59,416 nt of DNA from an uncultured beta proteobacterium (GTDB lineage Bacteria; Pseudomonadota; Gammaproteobacteria; Burkholderiales; Rhodocyclaceae). Of this stretch, positions 30,240 through 39,801 are shown in pieces. A program made the translations under genes and the position numbers. How positions within the stretch are numbered: the first letter of the stretch is position 1; every line of letters begins with the position of its first letter. The stretch covers positions 1 through 59,416 of the forward strand of contig CAISOB010000085.1 of assembly GCA_903886975.1 (NCBI GenBank), in the 5' to 3' direction. The notes beneath the pieces are model-generated. The model was not told the origin of the DNA and did no database searches. It saw only the letters and a list, made by a program, of their open reading frames with translations.

Positions 30240-30325
30240 GATGTGTTCCTGAAAAAAATTTAAATCGGTAAAAAGGGCAGCGAACAAAGTCGCTAATCAT
30301 AGCAAACCCGGGCCCCGGCAGAGAA

Positions 30326-31207
30326 TCAACGTAGCCTTTGCTTGGGATCGAAGCGAACAATGGCCGCACCTTCGGCTGTCTTCTTCGCCGCGACTTTCCA
30401 GGCGTGGCCGTAAACCACTTCGAAGCTTGCCGGCAGGCGTTCATCGCTCATGCGTTTTTCATAATCTGCGCGGGCGGCCAGCCACGCCGAACGGCCCGTC
30501 AGGCCACGCCGGCGGTCCTGTATCGTGCACGTGGAGCCGCTTTGGCGCAGGTCGCGAAACAGGCCGTCGAGGCTCGGATAGGTCATGGTCAGCACTTCAG
30601 CGTCCATCACCGGATCGGCGAACCCTGATTCCACAAGCATATCGCCGTAATCGTGCATGTCTGTAAAACGCTGGCAATGCGCATAGCCGTCGGAGAAACA
30701 GGCGCGCAATTCCTTCAGCGTATCGGGGCCGAAGGTCGAGAACATCAACAGTCCGCCGACTTCCAGAGTGCGCTGCATCTCGCGGAAAACCAATAGCGGA
30801 TCGGTGACCCAGTGCAGCATCAGGTTCGACCAGACCATTCCGAGCGTACCCGTTTTGACCGGCAGGGCGAGGGCGTCGGCGGCGAGCAGCGAACTCTTCT
30901 TGCCGCGCAGGAAGGGCAGCAGGAAACGCAGCCGCGATCTCGCTTTGTGCGCAACCCGTAGCATGGCTTCGCTGACATCGGCTCCGACGACCTGCGCCTG
31001 CGGATAGCGCTCGCTCAGCGCGCCGAGACTGGCACCGGTTCCACAGCCCAGGTCGAGCACGCACTGCGGCGCGATCTTGACGTAATCGAGCCGCTCGAGC
31101 ATGCGGCTGCCGACCTCGCGCTGCAACACGGCGACCGCGTCGTAAGTCGCCGCCGCGCGCGCGAAATTGCGCCGCACCTGGAGCGCATCAACCGCTGCTT
31201 CGCTCAT
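30326..31207 (-). CDS. bioC: Malonyl-ACP O-methyltransferase BioC
   Basis: SAM-dependent methyltransferase that caps malonyl-ACP so that fatty acid synthesis can build the pimeloyl chain of biotin. 293 residues; motif I is LDLGCGTG, motif II is in the VVGADVSEAML strand, and the VWSNLMLHWVTDP segment is characteristic of BioC. Translated 6 bp after the bioB stop is passed on the minus strand order bioB-bioC, so the two are one operon. Confidence 0.93.
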   Translation of the reverse strand: MSEAAVDALQVRRNFARAAATYDAVAVLQREVGSRMLERLDYVKIAPQCVLDLGCGTGASLGALSERYPQAQVVGADVSEAMLRVAHKARSRLRFLLPFLRGKKSSLLAADALALPVKTGTLGMVWSNLMLHWVTDPLLVFREMQRTLEVGGLLMFSTFGPDTLKELRACFSDGYAHCQRFTDMHDYGDMLVESGFADPVMDAEVLTMTYPSLDGLFRDLRQSGSTCTIQDRRRGLTGRSAWLAARADYEKRMSDERLPASFEVVYGHAWKVAAKKTAEGAAIVRFDPKQRLR

Positions 31208-31213
31208 CGGCGA

Positions 31214-32203
31214 TCAGATCGGCCGCAAACCGAGCTTGCTGAACAAGGCCTGGTCGCGGTCAATCCCGGGGTTGCTCGTAGTCAGCAGCTTGTCGCAGTA
31301 GAAGATCGAGTTGGCGCCGGCGAAGAAACACAGCGCCTGCATTTCTTCGCTCATCGCCTCGCGCCCGGCGGAGAGGCGGACGAAGCTTTGCGGCATGGTG
31401 ATGCGCGCCGCGGCGATGGTGCGCACGAACTCGAAAGTATCAACCTTTTCGCTGTTTGCCAACGGCGTACCGGGAATCGCCACCAGGTTGTTGATCGGCA
31501 CCGATTCGGGCGGCGGATCGAGGTTGGCCAGCTGGGCGACCATCGCCGCCCGGTTGCGCCGCGTCTCGCCGAGCCCGACGATGCCGCCGGCGCAGACCTT
31601 GATTCCGGCCGCGCGCACCTGCCCTATCGTATCGACGCGGTCGGCGTGCTTGTGCGTGGTGATCACCCGGTCGTAAAACTCGGCGTCGGTATCGAGATTG
31701 TGGTTGTAATAATCGAGACCGGCGGCCTTGAGTTCTTCGGCCTGCCCGTCCTTGAGCATACCGAGCGTGACGCAGGTTTCCAGGCCGAGCGCCTTGACTT
31801 CGCGAATCATTCGCGTGACCGCTTCGAGATCCTTGTCCTTCGGGCCGCGCCAGGCTGCGCCCATGCAAAAGCGCGAAGCTCCCTTGGCTTTGGCTTCCCT
31901 GGCCGCTTTGATCACATCTTCGACTTGCATCAGCGCTTCGCGCCCGACTTCCGTCTTGTAGCGCGCCGATTGCGAGCAGTAACTGCAATCTTCCGAGCAG
32001 CCGCCGGTCTTGATCGAGATCAGCGTCGAGCGCTGTACCGCGTTGGGATCGAAATTTTCGCGATGCGCCTGCTGCGCGCGAAACAGCAAATCCATCAGCG
32101 GCAGCTGGTAAAGTGCCTCGACTTGCGAGACAGTCCACTTAGCGGCAGGGGCGGATGCGCTGGCTTCTGCAGTCAGCGCAACGGGTGGAGCAATCGTATT
32201 CAT
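31214..32203 (-). CDS. bioB: Biotin synthase
   Basis: Radical SAM enzyme inserting sulfur into dethiobiotin. 329 residues; the 4Fe-4S cysteines are C69-x3-C73-x2-C76 (CSEDCSYC), and the YNHNLDT and second-cluster regions are present. Divergent from the ComF-like gene with about 70 bp between. Only bioB and bioC are here; bioA, bioD and bioF lie elsewhere. Confidence 0.97.
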   Translation of the reverse strand: MNTIAPPVALTAEASASAPAAKWTVSQVEALYQLPLMDLLFRAQQAHRENFDPNAVQRSTLISIKTGGCSEDCSYCSQSARYKTEVGREALMQVEDVIKAAREAKAKGASRFCMGAAWRGPKDKDLEAVTRMIREVKALGLETCVTLGMLKDGQAEELKAAGLDYYNHNLDTDAEFYDRVITTHKHADRVDTIGQVRAAGIKVCAGGIVGLGETRRNRAAMVAQLANLDPPPESVPINNLVAIPGTPLANSEKVDTFEFVRTIAAARITMPQSFVRLSAGREAMSEEMQALCFFAGANSIFYCDKLLTTSNPGIDRDQALFSKLGLRPI

Positions 32204-32276
32204 GGGCGGAACCTGGCGTTAAGAAATGCGGGGGACATGCGGAGGCGAACAAGTCGGCGGTGAAGGAGCTTCGCGG

Positions 32277-33017
32277 GTGTCGATTCTACCTCAAAACAAG
32301 GGCTTGCAAGGCGCAGCGTACAGGCTGTGGCGGCGCGTCGGCAGGCCGCTGACGCAGGATTGCCTGCTCTGCGCGGCGAGCAGCGGATTAGATATCGTTT
32401 GCGCCGCCTGCGCCGCCGATTTGCCGCGCCTGCAACAGCCCTGCTGTCTGCGCTGCGCCCGGCCGCTACCGGGCGCCGGCGGTGAAATCTGCGGCGGCTG
32501 CCTGAGCGAGCCAACGCATTACGACCGTACGCTGGCGGCGTTTCGCTACGACTTTCCCCTCGACAAACTGGTGCAGACCTTCAAGTACGGACACCGCCTG
32601 GCGCTCGCCGCTTTCTTCGGCGAACAAGTCGCGGCACTCAGTGAGCGCCCGTCCGCCGACCTGATCGTTCCGCTGCCGCTGCACCCCGAGCGTCTGCGCG
32701 AACGCGGCTTCAACCAGGCGCTTGAGCTGGCGCGCCCGGTCAGCGCGGCGTGGCGAATGCCGATCGCGGCAGGCAGTTGTCACCGCGTTCGCAACACGCC
32801 GGCGCAGGCCGATCTGCCCTGGCGCGAACGCATCAAGAACATCCACGGCGCTTTCCACTGTTCGGATGATTTCACCGGCAAACGCGTCATCCTTGTCGAC
32901 GACGTTATGACCAGCGGCGCTTCGCTGGCCGAATGCGCGCGCACGCTCAAACTGCACGGTGCGACTGAAGTTACGGCGCTGGTCGTGGCGCGAGCCTTGC
33001 CGAAAGACAGCGGATAA
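32277..33017 (+). CDS. ComF-family phosphoribosyltransferase-like protein (GTG start)
   Basis: 246-residue ComF/GntX-type protein: an N-terminal double zinc ribbon (CLLC, CAAC, CLRC, CGGC pairs within the first 80 residues) joined to a PRTase domain with the pyrophosphate/ribose motif VILVDDVMTSGAS. ComF aids uptake of transforming DNA in competent bacteria, and type IV pilus genes are present in this genome, but competence here is not shown. GTG 32277 is chosen because GAAGGAG lies 8 nt upstream. Beside bioC/bioB, as in many Betaproteobacteria. Confidence 0.88.
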   Translation: MSILPQNKGLQGAAYRLWRRVGRPLTQDCLLCAASSGLDIVCAACAADLPRLQQPCCLRCARPLPGAGGEICGGCLSEPTHYDRTLAAFRYDFPLDKLVQTFKYGHRLALAAFFGEQVAALSERPSADLIVPLPLHPERLRERGFNQALELARPVSAAWRMPIAAGSCHRVRNTPAQADLPWRERIKNIHGAFHCSDDFTGKRVILVDDVMTSGASLAECARTLKLHGATEVTALVVARALPKDSG

Positions 33018-33019
33018 GA

Positions 33020-33057
33020 AAGGGGCACGAATCGAAATTCTTCTCTTCGTGCCCCTT
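33020..33057. terminator. Bidirectional terminator between ComF-like gene and gdhB
   Basis: AAGGGGCACGAA (33020-33031) and TTCGTGCCCCTT (33046-33057) form a 12-bp perfect stem with a 14-nt loop between two convergent genes. T-runs are short on both sides, so termination may be partial. Confidence 0.7.
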
Positions 33058-33090
33058 GCACCTTCCGTGCGCCGCACGCCTAAACGACGC

Positions 33091-36000
33091 TTAGCTCCCG
33101 ATCGTCAGCAGCCGCTTGACCTCGGACAGGCCGGCCGAGAGCATGGCCAGATCCTGCGGCGCGTTGCGCTTGAGCTCCTCGACGGCATTGCGCGCCTTGG
33201 CAATTGCCGCCGGCGTCTCGAGCGAGCCATCCTGCAGCACGGCCTGGCGCAGCATGCGCAGTTCGCCGGCGAGTTGCGTGCGTGCGCGCGCCTGCCAACG
33301 GTTACTGTCCGGCAAGCGCGCGATGGCATTTTCCAGCCAGGCAAGGTCGAGGCTTGCATCAAAGCGCGCACAGGCAGCCACTACCTCGGCCAGCGGCCGG
33401 TCGCTGGTACGCGCCAGATCCACGAGTTCGAACACGCCGACGATGCTGGCGCGCGCTTCGAGCATATCGGCGACCGTAGCCGCATTGCCCTTGGGCGCCC
33501 GCGCCGCGGCAAGCGCCGTATCGACCACGCCGCGGTAGGCGGCGATGATTTCGGCAATGGGCCTGCCGGAAAGCTGCGACGCGAGAACTTGCCGGGTGGC
33601 GGCGCCGACCATGGCGCGCAAGCCGGCCATCATGGCCATCTGCTGTTCGGCGCTGACCTTCAGATCGAGCGCCTCGATTTCGCGCCACGGCGCTTCGCCA
33701 CCGAGCAGTTCGCTCGCCGCGTACCATGCTGCGGCAACTTCCGCCGCAGCCGCACCGGTCTCGTCGCCGGCCTGCAGCACGAAACTCGTTCCCATGCGGT
33801 TGACCAGGCGATTGACGAGTTGCGTAGTGATGATTTCCCGCCGCAGCGGATGCGCGGCAAGCTGCCCGCCCCACTGCCGGATCAATGCCGGCGGGAAATA
33901 ATCGACGAGCAGCTGCTGCAGTTCCGGCGCGTCCGGCAACGGCGAGGCCAGCAGCTCTTCCTTGAGCGAGATCTTGGTCCACGCCAGCAGGATGCAGATT
34001 TCCGGCGCCGTCAGGCCGCGGCGCATTTGCGCGCGCTCGGCGAGGCCCTTGTCGTCGGGCAGGAACTCGATGCTGCGATTGACTGCGCCCTTGGCCTCGA
34101 GGCTGCGAATCAACTGCGCGTGCGCGCCGAGAATCTCGTTGCCGGCAACCGCTTCGAGCGAGACCGCACCGGTCTGCTGATAGTTGTCGGCAAGCACCAG
34201 ATGGGCGACATCGTCGGTCATCGCGGCAAGCTGCGTGTCGCGCTGCTTGACAGTCATCTCGCCGGCGGCGACCAGTCCGGCAAAGAGGATCTTGATGTTG
34301 ACTTCGTGATCCGAGCAATCGACGCCGGCCGAATTGTCGATGGCGTCGGTATAGATGAGACCGCCGGCGGAGGCGAATTCGATCCGCGCTTTCTGCGTCA
34401 CGCCGAGATTGCCGCCTTCGCAGACGACCTTGACGCGCAGTTCGCTCGCGTCGACGCGCAGCGCATCGTTGGTGTGATCGTTGGCGTCCTGATGGCTCTG
34501 GGTGCTGGCCTTGATGTAGGTGCCGATGCCGCCGTTGTAGAGCAGGTCGGCCGGCGCCTTGAGGATCAGGTTGATCAGCTCGTTGGGCGCGAGCTGTTCG
34601 GCCTCCGTCCCGAGCCAGGCCCGCACTGGCGCTGACAAGGGGATGGTCTTTGCGCTGCGTGGCCAGACACCGCCGCCGGCGGAGATCAGCGTGCGGTCGA
34701 AGTCATCCCAGGACGAGCGCGGCAGCGCCGCGAGGCGTTGCCGTTCGACAAAGGTCCTGGCCGCATCGGGGCTCGGGTCGATGACGATATGGCGGTGGTC
34801 GAAAACGGCGATCAGGCGGATCTCTTTGGAGAGCATCATGGCATTGCCGAAAACGTCGCCGCTCATGTCGCCGATGCCGACAACGGTGAAGGCTTCGCTT
34901 TGCGTATCGCGGCCGAGCTCGCGGAAGTGGCGTTTGACCGCTTCCCAAGCGCCGCGCGCGGTGATCGCCATCTTCTTGTGGTCGTAACCGACCGAACCGC
35001 CGGAAGCGAAGGCGTCGCCGAGCCAGAAACCGTATTCGATGGCGATGCCGTTGGCGATGTCGGAGAAGGTCGCCGTGCCCTTGTCGGCGGCGACGACGAG
35101 GTAGGTATCGTCGCCGTCGCGGCGGCGAACGTTCTTCGGCGGAACAACTTTGCCGTCGACCAGATTGTCGGCGAGATCGAGCATGCCGCGAATGAAAGTC
35201 GAGTAACAAGCGATGCCTTCCGCCTGGTAGGCATCGCGGTCGCTGACCGGTGGCAAGCGCTTGCCGACGAAACAGCCCTTGGCGCCGAGCGCGACGATGA
35301 CCGCATTCTTGGCCGTCTGCGCTTTGGTCAGGGCCAGCGCTTCGGTACGGAAATCCTCCATGCGATCCGACCAGCGCAGACCACCGCGCGAGACGCGCGC
35401 CCCACGCAGGTGGATGCCCTCCATGCGCGGGCTATAGACGAAAACTTCGTAGAGCGGCAAAGGCTTGGGCAGGAAGGGAACACGTTTCGATTCGATCTTG
35501 AACGACAGATAGCCTTTCGCCTTGCCGTCCTTGCCGGTCTGCCAAGCGTTGGTGCGCAGCGTCGCTTCGATCGCCGTGCGCAAGCCCGACAGGATGCGAT
35601 CGTCATCGAGGTTGCTGACCTGGGCCAGCGCGGCGCGCAGTTCGCCGGCAATCGCTTCGGCGCCGGTGTCGTCGCTGCCCGGTGCGAGCCGCGCGGTGAA
35701 CAAATCGACGAGCAGACGGGCGATGTGCGGCTGGGCCGCGAGGCAGCGTTCGATATAGACCTGGGAAAACGGCAGCCCGGCTTGGCGCACGTAGCGGCCG
35801 TAGGCGCGCAGGATGGTGATGCGCGGATCGTCAAGACCGGCGAGCAGCGCGAGACGGTTGAAGCCGTCGTTCTCGGCTTCGCCGCGCAGGAGCTTTTCGA
35901 GGAGGTCGACGAAAGCCGCGCGCGTCGCTTCGTCTTCGAGCGCATCGGCGCGCGGCAGCTTGACGGCGAAATCGGCGATGTGCAGGTCGCTGTCGGCGAG

Positions 36001-37776
36001 CTTGAACGGCTGTTCGGAAAGCACCGTCACGCCGAGGTTCTCGAACACCGGCAGTACCGCCGAAAGCGGCCGCGGGTTACCCTTCAAAAAGAGCTTGACG
36101 TGCTGGTCCGAGCCGTCTTCGCCGTAAGGCGCGTTGAGCTTGATTTCGATGCGGCCGCCTTTTTCCGCCGCTTCGAGGTGTTCCAGATCGGACACCGCCG
36201 AGCTTGGCGGCACCTGGTCCTGATAGGCGAGCGGCAAGGCCGTCGCATAGCGGCTCAAGAGCGCATTGCCGCGTTCTTCACCGCTGTGCTCGATCAGGTT
36301 CTGCTGCAGCTCGTCCTGCCAGCCGCGCACGATGCGCGCCACTTCGCGCTCGAAACCTTCGGCGTCGTAGCCGTGGTCGTAACGCGTACCGGCCGGCATG
36401 CGCGCGATCAGGTGCAGGCGTGCCAGCCGCGACTCGCCGACGAGCAGGAAGAAATCGATGCTCTCGGCGCGCAAGGTGTCGCCGAGCAGCTTGGTGATGC
36501 GCCGGCGCACCGTGGTGTCGAAGCGGTCGCGCGGCATATAGACGAGCGCCGAGACGTAGCGCCCCCAGCTGTCGTTGCGCATGAACACGCGGACACGCGG
36601 ATGTTCCTGCAACATTACGATGCCGCTGGCGATGCGCTGCAGGTCGCCGGTGGCGATCTCGATCAGCTCTTCGCGCGGATAGGTTTCCAGAACGTTGATC
36701 AGCGCCTTGTCGCGATAGCTGCCGGGCGCAAAACCGCAGGCGGCACGCACCGCGGCGACCTTGCTGCGCACCACCGGGATGTCATTGGTCGAGACGTGAT
36801 AGACGTGTGTTGCATAGAGGCCGACGAACACGTGTTCGCCGACCACCTTGCCCGCCACGTCGCGATGGTGGATGCCGATGAAATCGAGATAGTTCGGGCG
36901 GTGCAAGGTGGAATGCGCATCGGCTTTGACCAGGGTCAGCGCCGAGGGCAACCGGTCGATTTCCTGGAGGTCGCCCGGAATGCCGGCAAGGCACGGTCCG
37001 AAGCGTGGATGATCGGTGCGTCGCAAGAGGCCGAGACCACCGTCCGCCGTGCGCTTGAGCACGCCGGCCGCCGCGTCGGCGGCATAGTGCGTGTAGCCGA
37101 GAAAGACGAAATTCTCGGCGGCGATCCATGCCAGAAAATCGACGATCTCCTTGTTCTCGGGCTTGCCCGAAACCTCAAGGTCGGCGATTGCTGCGGCCAC
37201 GCTCTCGCGCATCGCCGCATGATCTTCGACAGCGGCGCGGACGTCGGCAAGCACTTCGCCGATCTCGGCGCGCAAGGCTTCAATCTGGCGTCCATCGCTG
37301 AGGCGGTCGATCTCAAGGTGTATCCATGATTCGGTGCGGGTGCCAGCCGAGCCGCGCACCTCGCTGCGTTGCAGCGTTCCGGCCGCATCGCGCACGATGC
37401 CGAGCAGCGGATGCATCAGCTTGTGAATTGCCAGGCCGTGGCGATAGATGACCATGGTGATCGAATCGACGAGGAAGGGCATGTCGTCGGTGACGATATC
37501 GATGACGGTATGGGCCGAATGCCAGCCGTGGCGGTCGAAGTCGGGCGTATAGAAAGCGATCGCCGCCTGGCCCGGCAAGCGCTGGAGACCAAGGCGATGA
37601 TGCTGAATGGCCGCGCCGTGCAGTTCTTCAGGGCTGGCGTCGCCGAGACCGTCGACATCGGCATCGGCGAAATAATTCGCAAGGTGGTCGGCGAGTGTCG
37701 CCGAGACCTTCTGGTGGCTGGAAATTTCGCGCAGATTGCGCAACAAACTGTTGTCTATGTCCGATACCTTACCCAT
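33091..37776 (-). CDS. NAD-specific glutamate dehydrogenase, large (180-kDa) type
   Basis: Catalyses glutamate to 2-oxoglutarate plus ammonium with NAD, a catabolic role. 1561 residues, the usual size of the L_180 class: N-terminal ACT-like regulatory domains (to about 700), catalytic core (about 780-1250) and a helical C-terminal domain. The substrate lysine region is RGGLRWSDRMEDFRTE followed by K833 in GAKGCF; the NAD motif is VGIGDMSGDVFGNAM. The residue after K833-Gly is Cys835 where the family usually has Gly, a mild oddity. Single gene between terminator and a 518-bp gap. Confidence 0.95.
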   Translation of the reverse strand: MGKVSDIDNSLLRNLREISSHQKVSATLADHLANYFADADVDGLGDASPEELHGAAIQHHRLGLQRLPGQAAIAFYTPDFDRHGWHSAHTVIDIVTDDMPFLVDSITMVIYRHGLAIHKLMHPLLGIVRDAAGTLQRSEVRGSAGTRTESWIHLEIDRLSDGRQIEALRAEIGEVLADVRAAVEDHAAMRESVAAAIADLEVSGKPENKEIVDFLAWIAAENFVFLGYTHYAADAAAGVLKRTADGGLGLLRRTDHPRFGPCLAGIPGDLQEIDRLPSALTLVKADAHSTLHRPNYLDFIGIHHRDVAGKVVGEHVFVGLYATHVYHVSTNDIPVVRSKVAAVRAACGFAPGSYRDKALINVLETYPREELIEIATGDLQRIASGIVMLQEHPRVRVFMRNDSWGRYVSALVYMPRDRFDTTVRRRITKLLGDTLRAESIDFFLLVGESRLARLHLIARMPAGTRYDHGYDAEGFEREVARIVRGWQDELQQNLIEHSGEERGNALLSRYATALPLAYQDQVPPSSAVSDLEHLEAAEKGGRIEIKLNAPYGEDGSDQHVKLFLKGNPRPLSAVLPVFENLGVTVLSEQPFKLADSDLHIADFAVKLPRADALEDEATRAAFVDLLEKLLRGEAENDGFNRLALLAGLDDPRITILRAYGRYVRQAGLPFSQVYIERCLAAQPHIARLLVDLFTARLAPGSDDTGAEAIAGELRAALAQVSNLDDDRILSGLRTAIEATLRTNAWQTGKDGKAKGYLSFKIESKRVPFLPKPLPLYEVFVYSPRMEGIHLRGARVSRGGLRWSDRMEDFRTEALALTKAQTAKNAVIVALGAKGCFVGKRLPPVSDRDAYQAEGIACYSTFIRGMLDLADNLVDGKVVPPKNVRRRDGDDTYLVVAADKGTATFSDIANGIAIEYGFWLGDAFASGGSVGYDHKKMAITARGAWEAVKRHFRELGRDTQSEAFTVVGIGDMSGDVFGNAMMLSKEIRLIAVFDHRHIVIDPSPDAARTFVERQRLAALPRSSWDDFDRTLISAGGGVWPRSAKTIPLSAPVRAWLGTEAEQLAPNELINLILKAPADLLYNGGIGTYIKASTQSHQDANDHTNDALRVDASELRVKVVCEGGNLGVTQKARIEFASAGGLIYTDAIDNSAGVDCSDHEVNIKILFAGLVAAGEMTVKQRDTQLAAMTDDVAHLVLADNYQQTGAVSLEAVAGNEILGAHAQLIRSLEAKGAVNRSIEFLPDDKGLAERAQMRRGLTAPEICILLAWTKISLKEELLASPLPDAPELQQLLVDYFPPALIRQWGGQLAAHPLRREIITTQLVNRLVNRMGTSFVLQAGDETGAAAAEVAAAWYAASELLGGEAPWREIEALDLKVSAEQQMAMMAGLRAMVGAATRQVLASQLSGRPIAEIIAAYRGVVDTALAAARAPKGNAATVADMLEARASIVGVFELVDLARTSDRPLAEVVAACARFDASLDLAWLENAIARLPDSNRWQARARTQLAGELRMLRQAVLQDGSLETPAAIAKARNAVEELKRNAPQDLAMLSAGLSEVKRLLTIGS

Positions 37777-38294
37777 ATCCTCACCTTTTATAAGAATGCC
37801 AATTCGCTTTCTGCGGCGCGGCGCTTGTGGCGCACGTGGCTGGAAAGTATTTGCGCATCAAGACGGATAAAAAATCAACTCGAATGCTCACGCCATATTC
37901 TCAGACCAAGCCGGACTTAATGCGGAAGGATCACACCCCTCAGGCGATCGCGACTTGGTGCGGCGACGCATGCTGTTATTTATACAACGTTTCTAGGGCT
38001 ATGCAAGCGCTTGATGCTCATAAGATTGTACGGTTTCAGAATTAACCTGGAAGCGCCTTGCTTGGAACGGCAACGCGGCGAACGCCGCCAAAGGCCGGGC
38101 CAGCAAGCCCTGGCGAGTGTAGGCGGCACGCTGCGACCTTGAGGCTGACCGCCCGTGGTCATGCGCGAGGCGACGGGAAGGCATCCGGGGCAGCCTAGCC
38201 GGCGCAAGTTCCGACCCTTTGGCGGAAGATTGAGCCCCTTCGCCGCCTCTAGCCTAATAGCATAGATGTTAAAGTACCGCTTTGGGAGCCCCGC
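37777..38294. other. 518-bp intergenic region with hairpin-rich segment
   Basis: No convincing gene. The part next to gdhB (37777-38000) is AT-richer and contains a promoter for gdhB. The part 38045-38250 is GC-rich and packed with inverted repeats: GCGGCG/CGCCGC (38075-38088), GCCAG/CTGGC, GGCGG/CCGCC and CCCGT/ACGGG. Short frames there look like shadow translation. The composition and compact stem-loops resemble a dispersed intergenic repeat of the kind found in some Rhodocyclales genomes, or a structured RNA. A sequence search would be needed to decide. Confidence 0.6.
37979..38006 (-). promoter_or_regulatory. Promoter of NAD-glutamate dehydrogenase gene (sigma-70)
   Basis: Minus strand: TTGCAT (38001-38006), 16-nt spacer, TATAAA (37979-37984). 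It would give an untranslated leader of nearly 200 nt before the ATG at 37776, long enough to hold regulation, though I see no known riboswitch fold in it. Confidence 0.5.
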
Positions 38295-38759
38295 ATGTAC
38301 GCCGTTGTCTTGTATCAGCCCGAGATCCCGCCCAATACAGGTAACGTGATCCGCCTGTGCGCCAACACCGGGACCGAACTGCACCTGGTCGAACCGCTCG
38401 GCTTTCGCTGGGAAGACCGTTCGCTCAAGCGTGCCGGCCTTGACTATCACGAGTTTGCCCGCGTCTTCCGGCACGCGGACTGGAGCGCGTGCCAGGCGGC
38501 GCTGGTCGGGCGGCGTCTGTTCGCGGTCACGACGCGCGGTGGACAGCGCTTCGACAGCCCTGTTTTTCAAATAGACGATGTCTTCGTTTTCGGCAGCGAG
38601 ACGAGCGGATTGCCGGCCGACGTGCTGGCCGGGTTTCCCGAAAACCAGCGCCTGCGCCTGCCGATGCGGCCGGGGCAGCGCAGCCTCAACCTGTCAAATG
38701 CCGTGGCGGTGACCGTGTTTACGGCGTGGCAGCAATCGGGTTTTGCCGGCGGGCTCTAG
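38295..38759 (+). CDS. trmL: tRNA (cytidine/uridine-34 2'-O)-methyltransferase
   Basis: SPOUT-class methyltransferase modifying the wobble base of tRNA-Leu isoacceptors. 154 residues; trefoil-knot motifs NIPPN-like (PEIPPNTGNVIRLCANTG), FGSETSGLP and LPMRPGQRSLNLSNAVAV are intact. GGAG precedes the ATG by 6 nt. Convergent with gpsA. Confidence 0.95.
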   Translation: MYAVVLYQPEIPPNTGNVIRLCANTGTELHLVEPLGFRWEDRSLKRAGLDYHEFARVFRHADWSACQAALVGRRLFAVTTRGGQRFDSPVFQIDDVFVFGSETSGLPADVLAGFPENQRLRLPMRPGQRSLNLSNAVAVTVFTAWQQSGFAGGL

Positions 38760-38779
38760 CACTCTGGCCCGTGAGCGAC

Positions 38780-39769
38780 TTACCGCGTTTCCGCTTTCGG
38801 ATCGCGGCTGAGCAGGGTTTCGACCGCTACCGCCGCCGCAACATCGTGATGCAGGATGTCGTCAACGGCTTGCGTGATCGGCATCTCGATGCCTAGCTGC
38901 GCGGCCAGCCGCGCGACTTCGCGCGCCGTGCTCACCCCTTCGGCGACGTGTCCGAGATCAGCGAGAATCGTTCCCAGCTTCTTGCCTTGCGCCAGCGCCA
39001 AACCGACGCGGCGGTTGCGCGACAAATCGCCAGTGCAGGTCAGCATCAGGTCGCCCATGCCGGTCAGCCCCATGAAGGTCTCGGGCTGCCCGCCGAGCAC
39101 TACGCCGAGCCGGGTGATCTCGGCCAGGCCGCGGGTCATCAGCGCGGCGCGCGCGTTATGCCCGAGCCCAAGCCCGTCGCAGATTCCCGTGGCAATGGCC
39201 ATGACGTTCTTGACCGCGCCGCCGACCTCGGCGCCGATGACATCGTCACTGGCGTAAATCCGCAGGCGCGCGCTATGCAGGGCGAGCGCGGTCTGCCGAG
39301 CAAACTCGGGGTTGCTGGCGGCCAGCGTGATGGCCGTCGGCAGGCCGCGCGCGACCTCCTCGGCGAAGCTCGGCCCGGTCAGCACGCCACACGCTACGTC
39401 GGCACCCAGCTCTTCGGCGACGATCTGGTGCGGCAAGCTGGCGCTGTCCGCTTCCATCCCCTTGCACACCCAGAGCAGCGGTTTGATCTGCTGAATATCG
39501 ACCAGTTGGCGCAGCGTCACGCGGAAACCGGCGAGCGGCGTGGCCATGATGAGCAGATCGGCGCCGCGCACCGCGGTGGCGAAATCAGTGGCGATCAGCA
39601 GTGCATCGGGCAGGCGATAGCCGGGAAAGAACTGGCGGTTCTCACGCTCGGTGAGCATGGTTTGCGTCACCTCGTCTTCGCGCGTCCACAGCGTGACGCG
39701 ATGTCTGGCGCTAAAGACGATAGCCAGCGCCGTGCCCCAGGCCCCGGCCGCAATGACGGTGAGATTCAA
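38780..39769 (-). CDS. gpsA: Glycerol-3-phosphate dehydrogenase (NAD(P)+)
   Basis: Makes sn-glycerol 3-phosphate for phospholipids. 329 residues; N-terminal Rossmann motif GAWGTALA, substrate lysine in CKGM, and the second conserved lysine in EVGGAVKNVMAIATG. Last gene of the leftward rhodanese-grxC-secB-SH3-gpsA group, an order conserved in Betaproteobacteria and Gammaproteobacteria (secB-gpsA). Confidence 0.96.
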   Translation of the reverse strand: MNLTVIAAGAWGTALAIVFSARHRVTLWTREDEVTQTMLTERENRQFFPGYRLPDALLIATDFATAVRGADLLIMATPLAGFRVTLRQLVDIQQIKPLLWVCKGMEADSASLPHQIVAEELGADVACGVLTGPSFAEEVARGLPTAITLAASNPEFARQTALALHSARLRIYASDDVIGAEVGGAVKNVMAIATGICDGLGLGHNARAALMTRGLAEITRLGVVLGGQPETFMGLTGMGDLMLTCTGDLSRNRRVGLALAQGKKLGTILADLGHVAEGVSTAREVARLAAQLGIEMPITQAVDDILHHDVAAAVAVETLLSRDPKAETR

Positions 39770-39801
39770 GTCAAAAACTCAGATCGCCATCACATCAAGG
39801 C

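Noticed and set aside
34738..37329. 863-residue open frame antisense to the NAD-glutamate dehydrogenase gene
   Set aside because: The codon pattern of the large GDH forces a long open antisense frame; the translated sequence shows no domain.
37980..38570. 196-residue minus-strand frame covering the gdhB-trmL gap and trmL
   Set aside because: Runs antisense over trmL and has Arg/Pro/Ser-rich low-complexity content; read as part of the possible repeat, not a gene.
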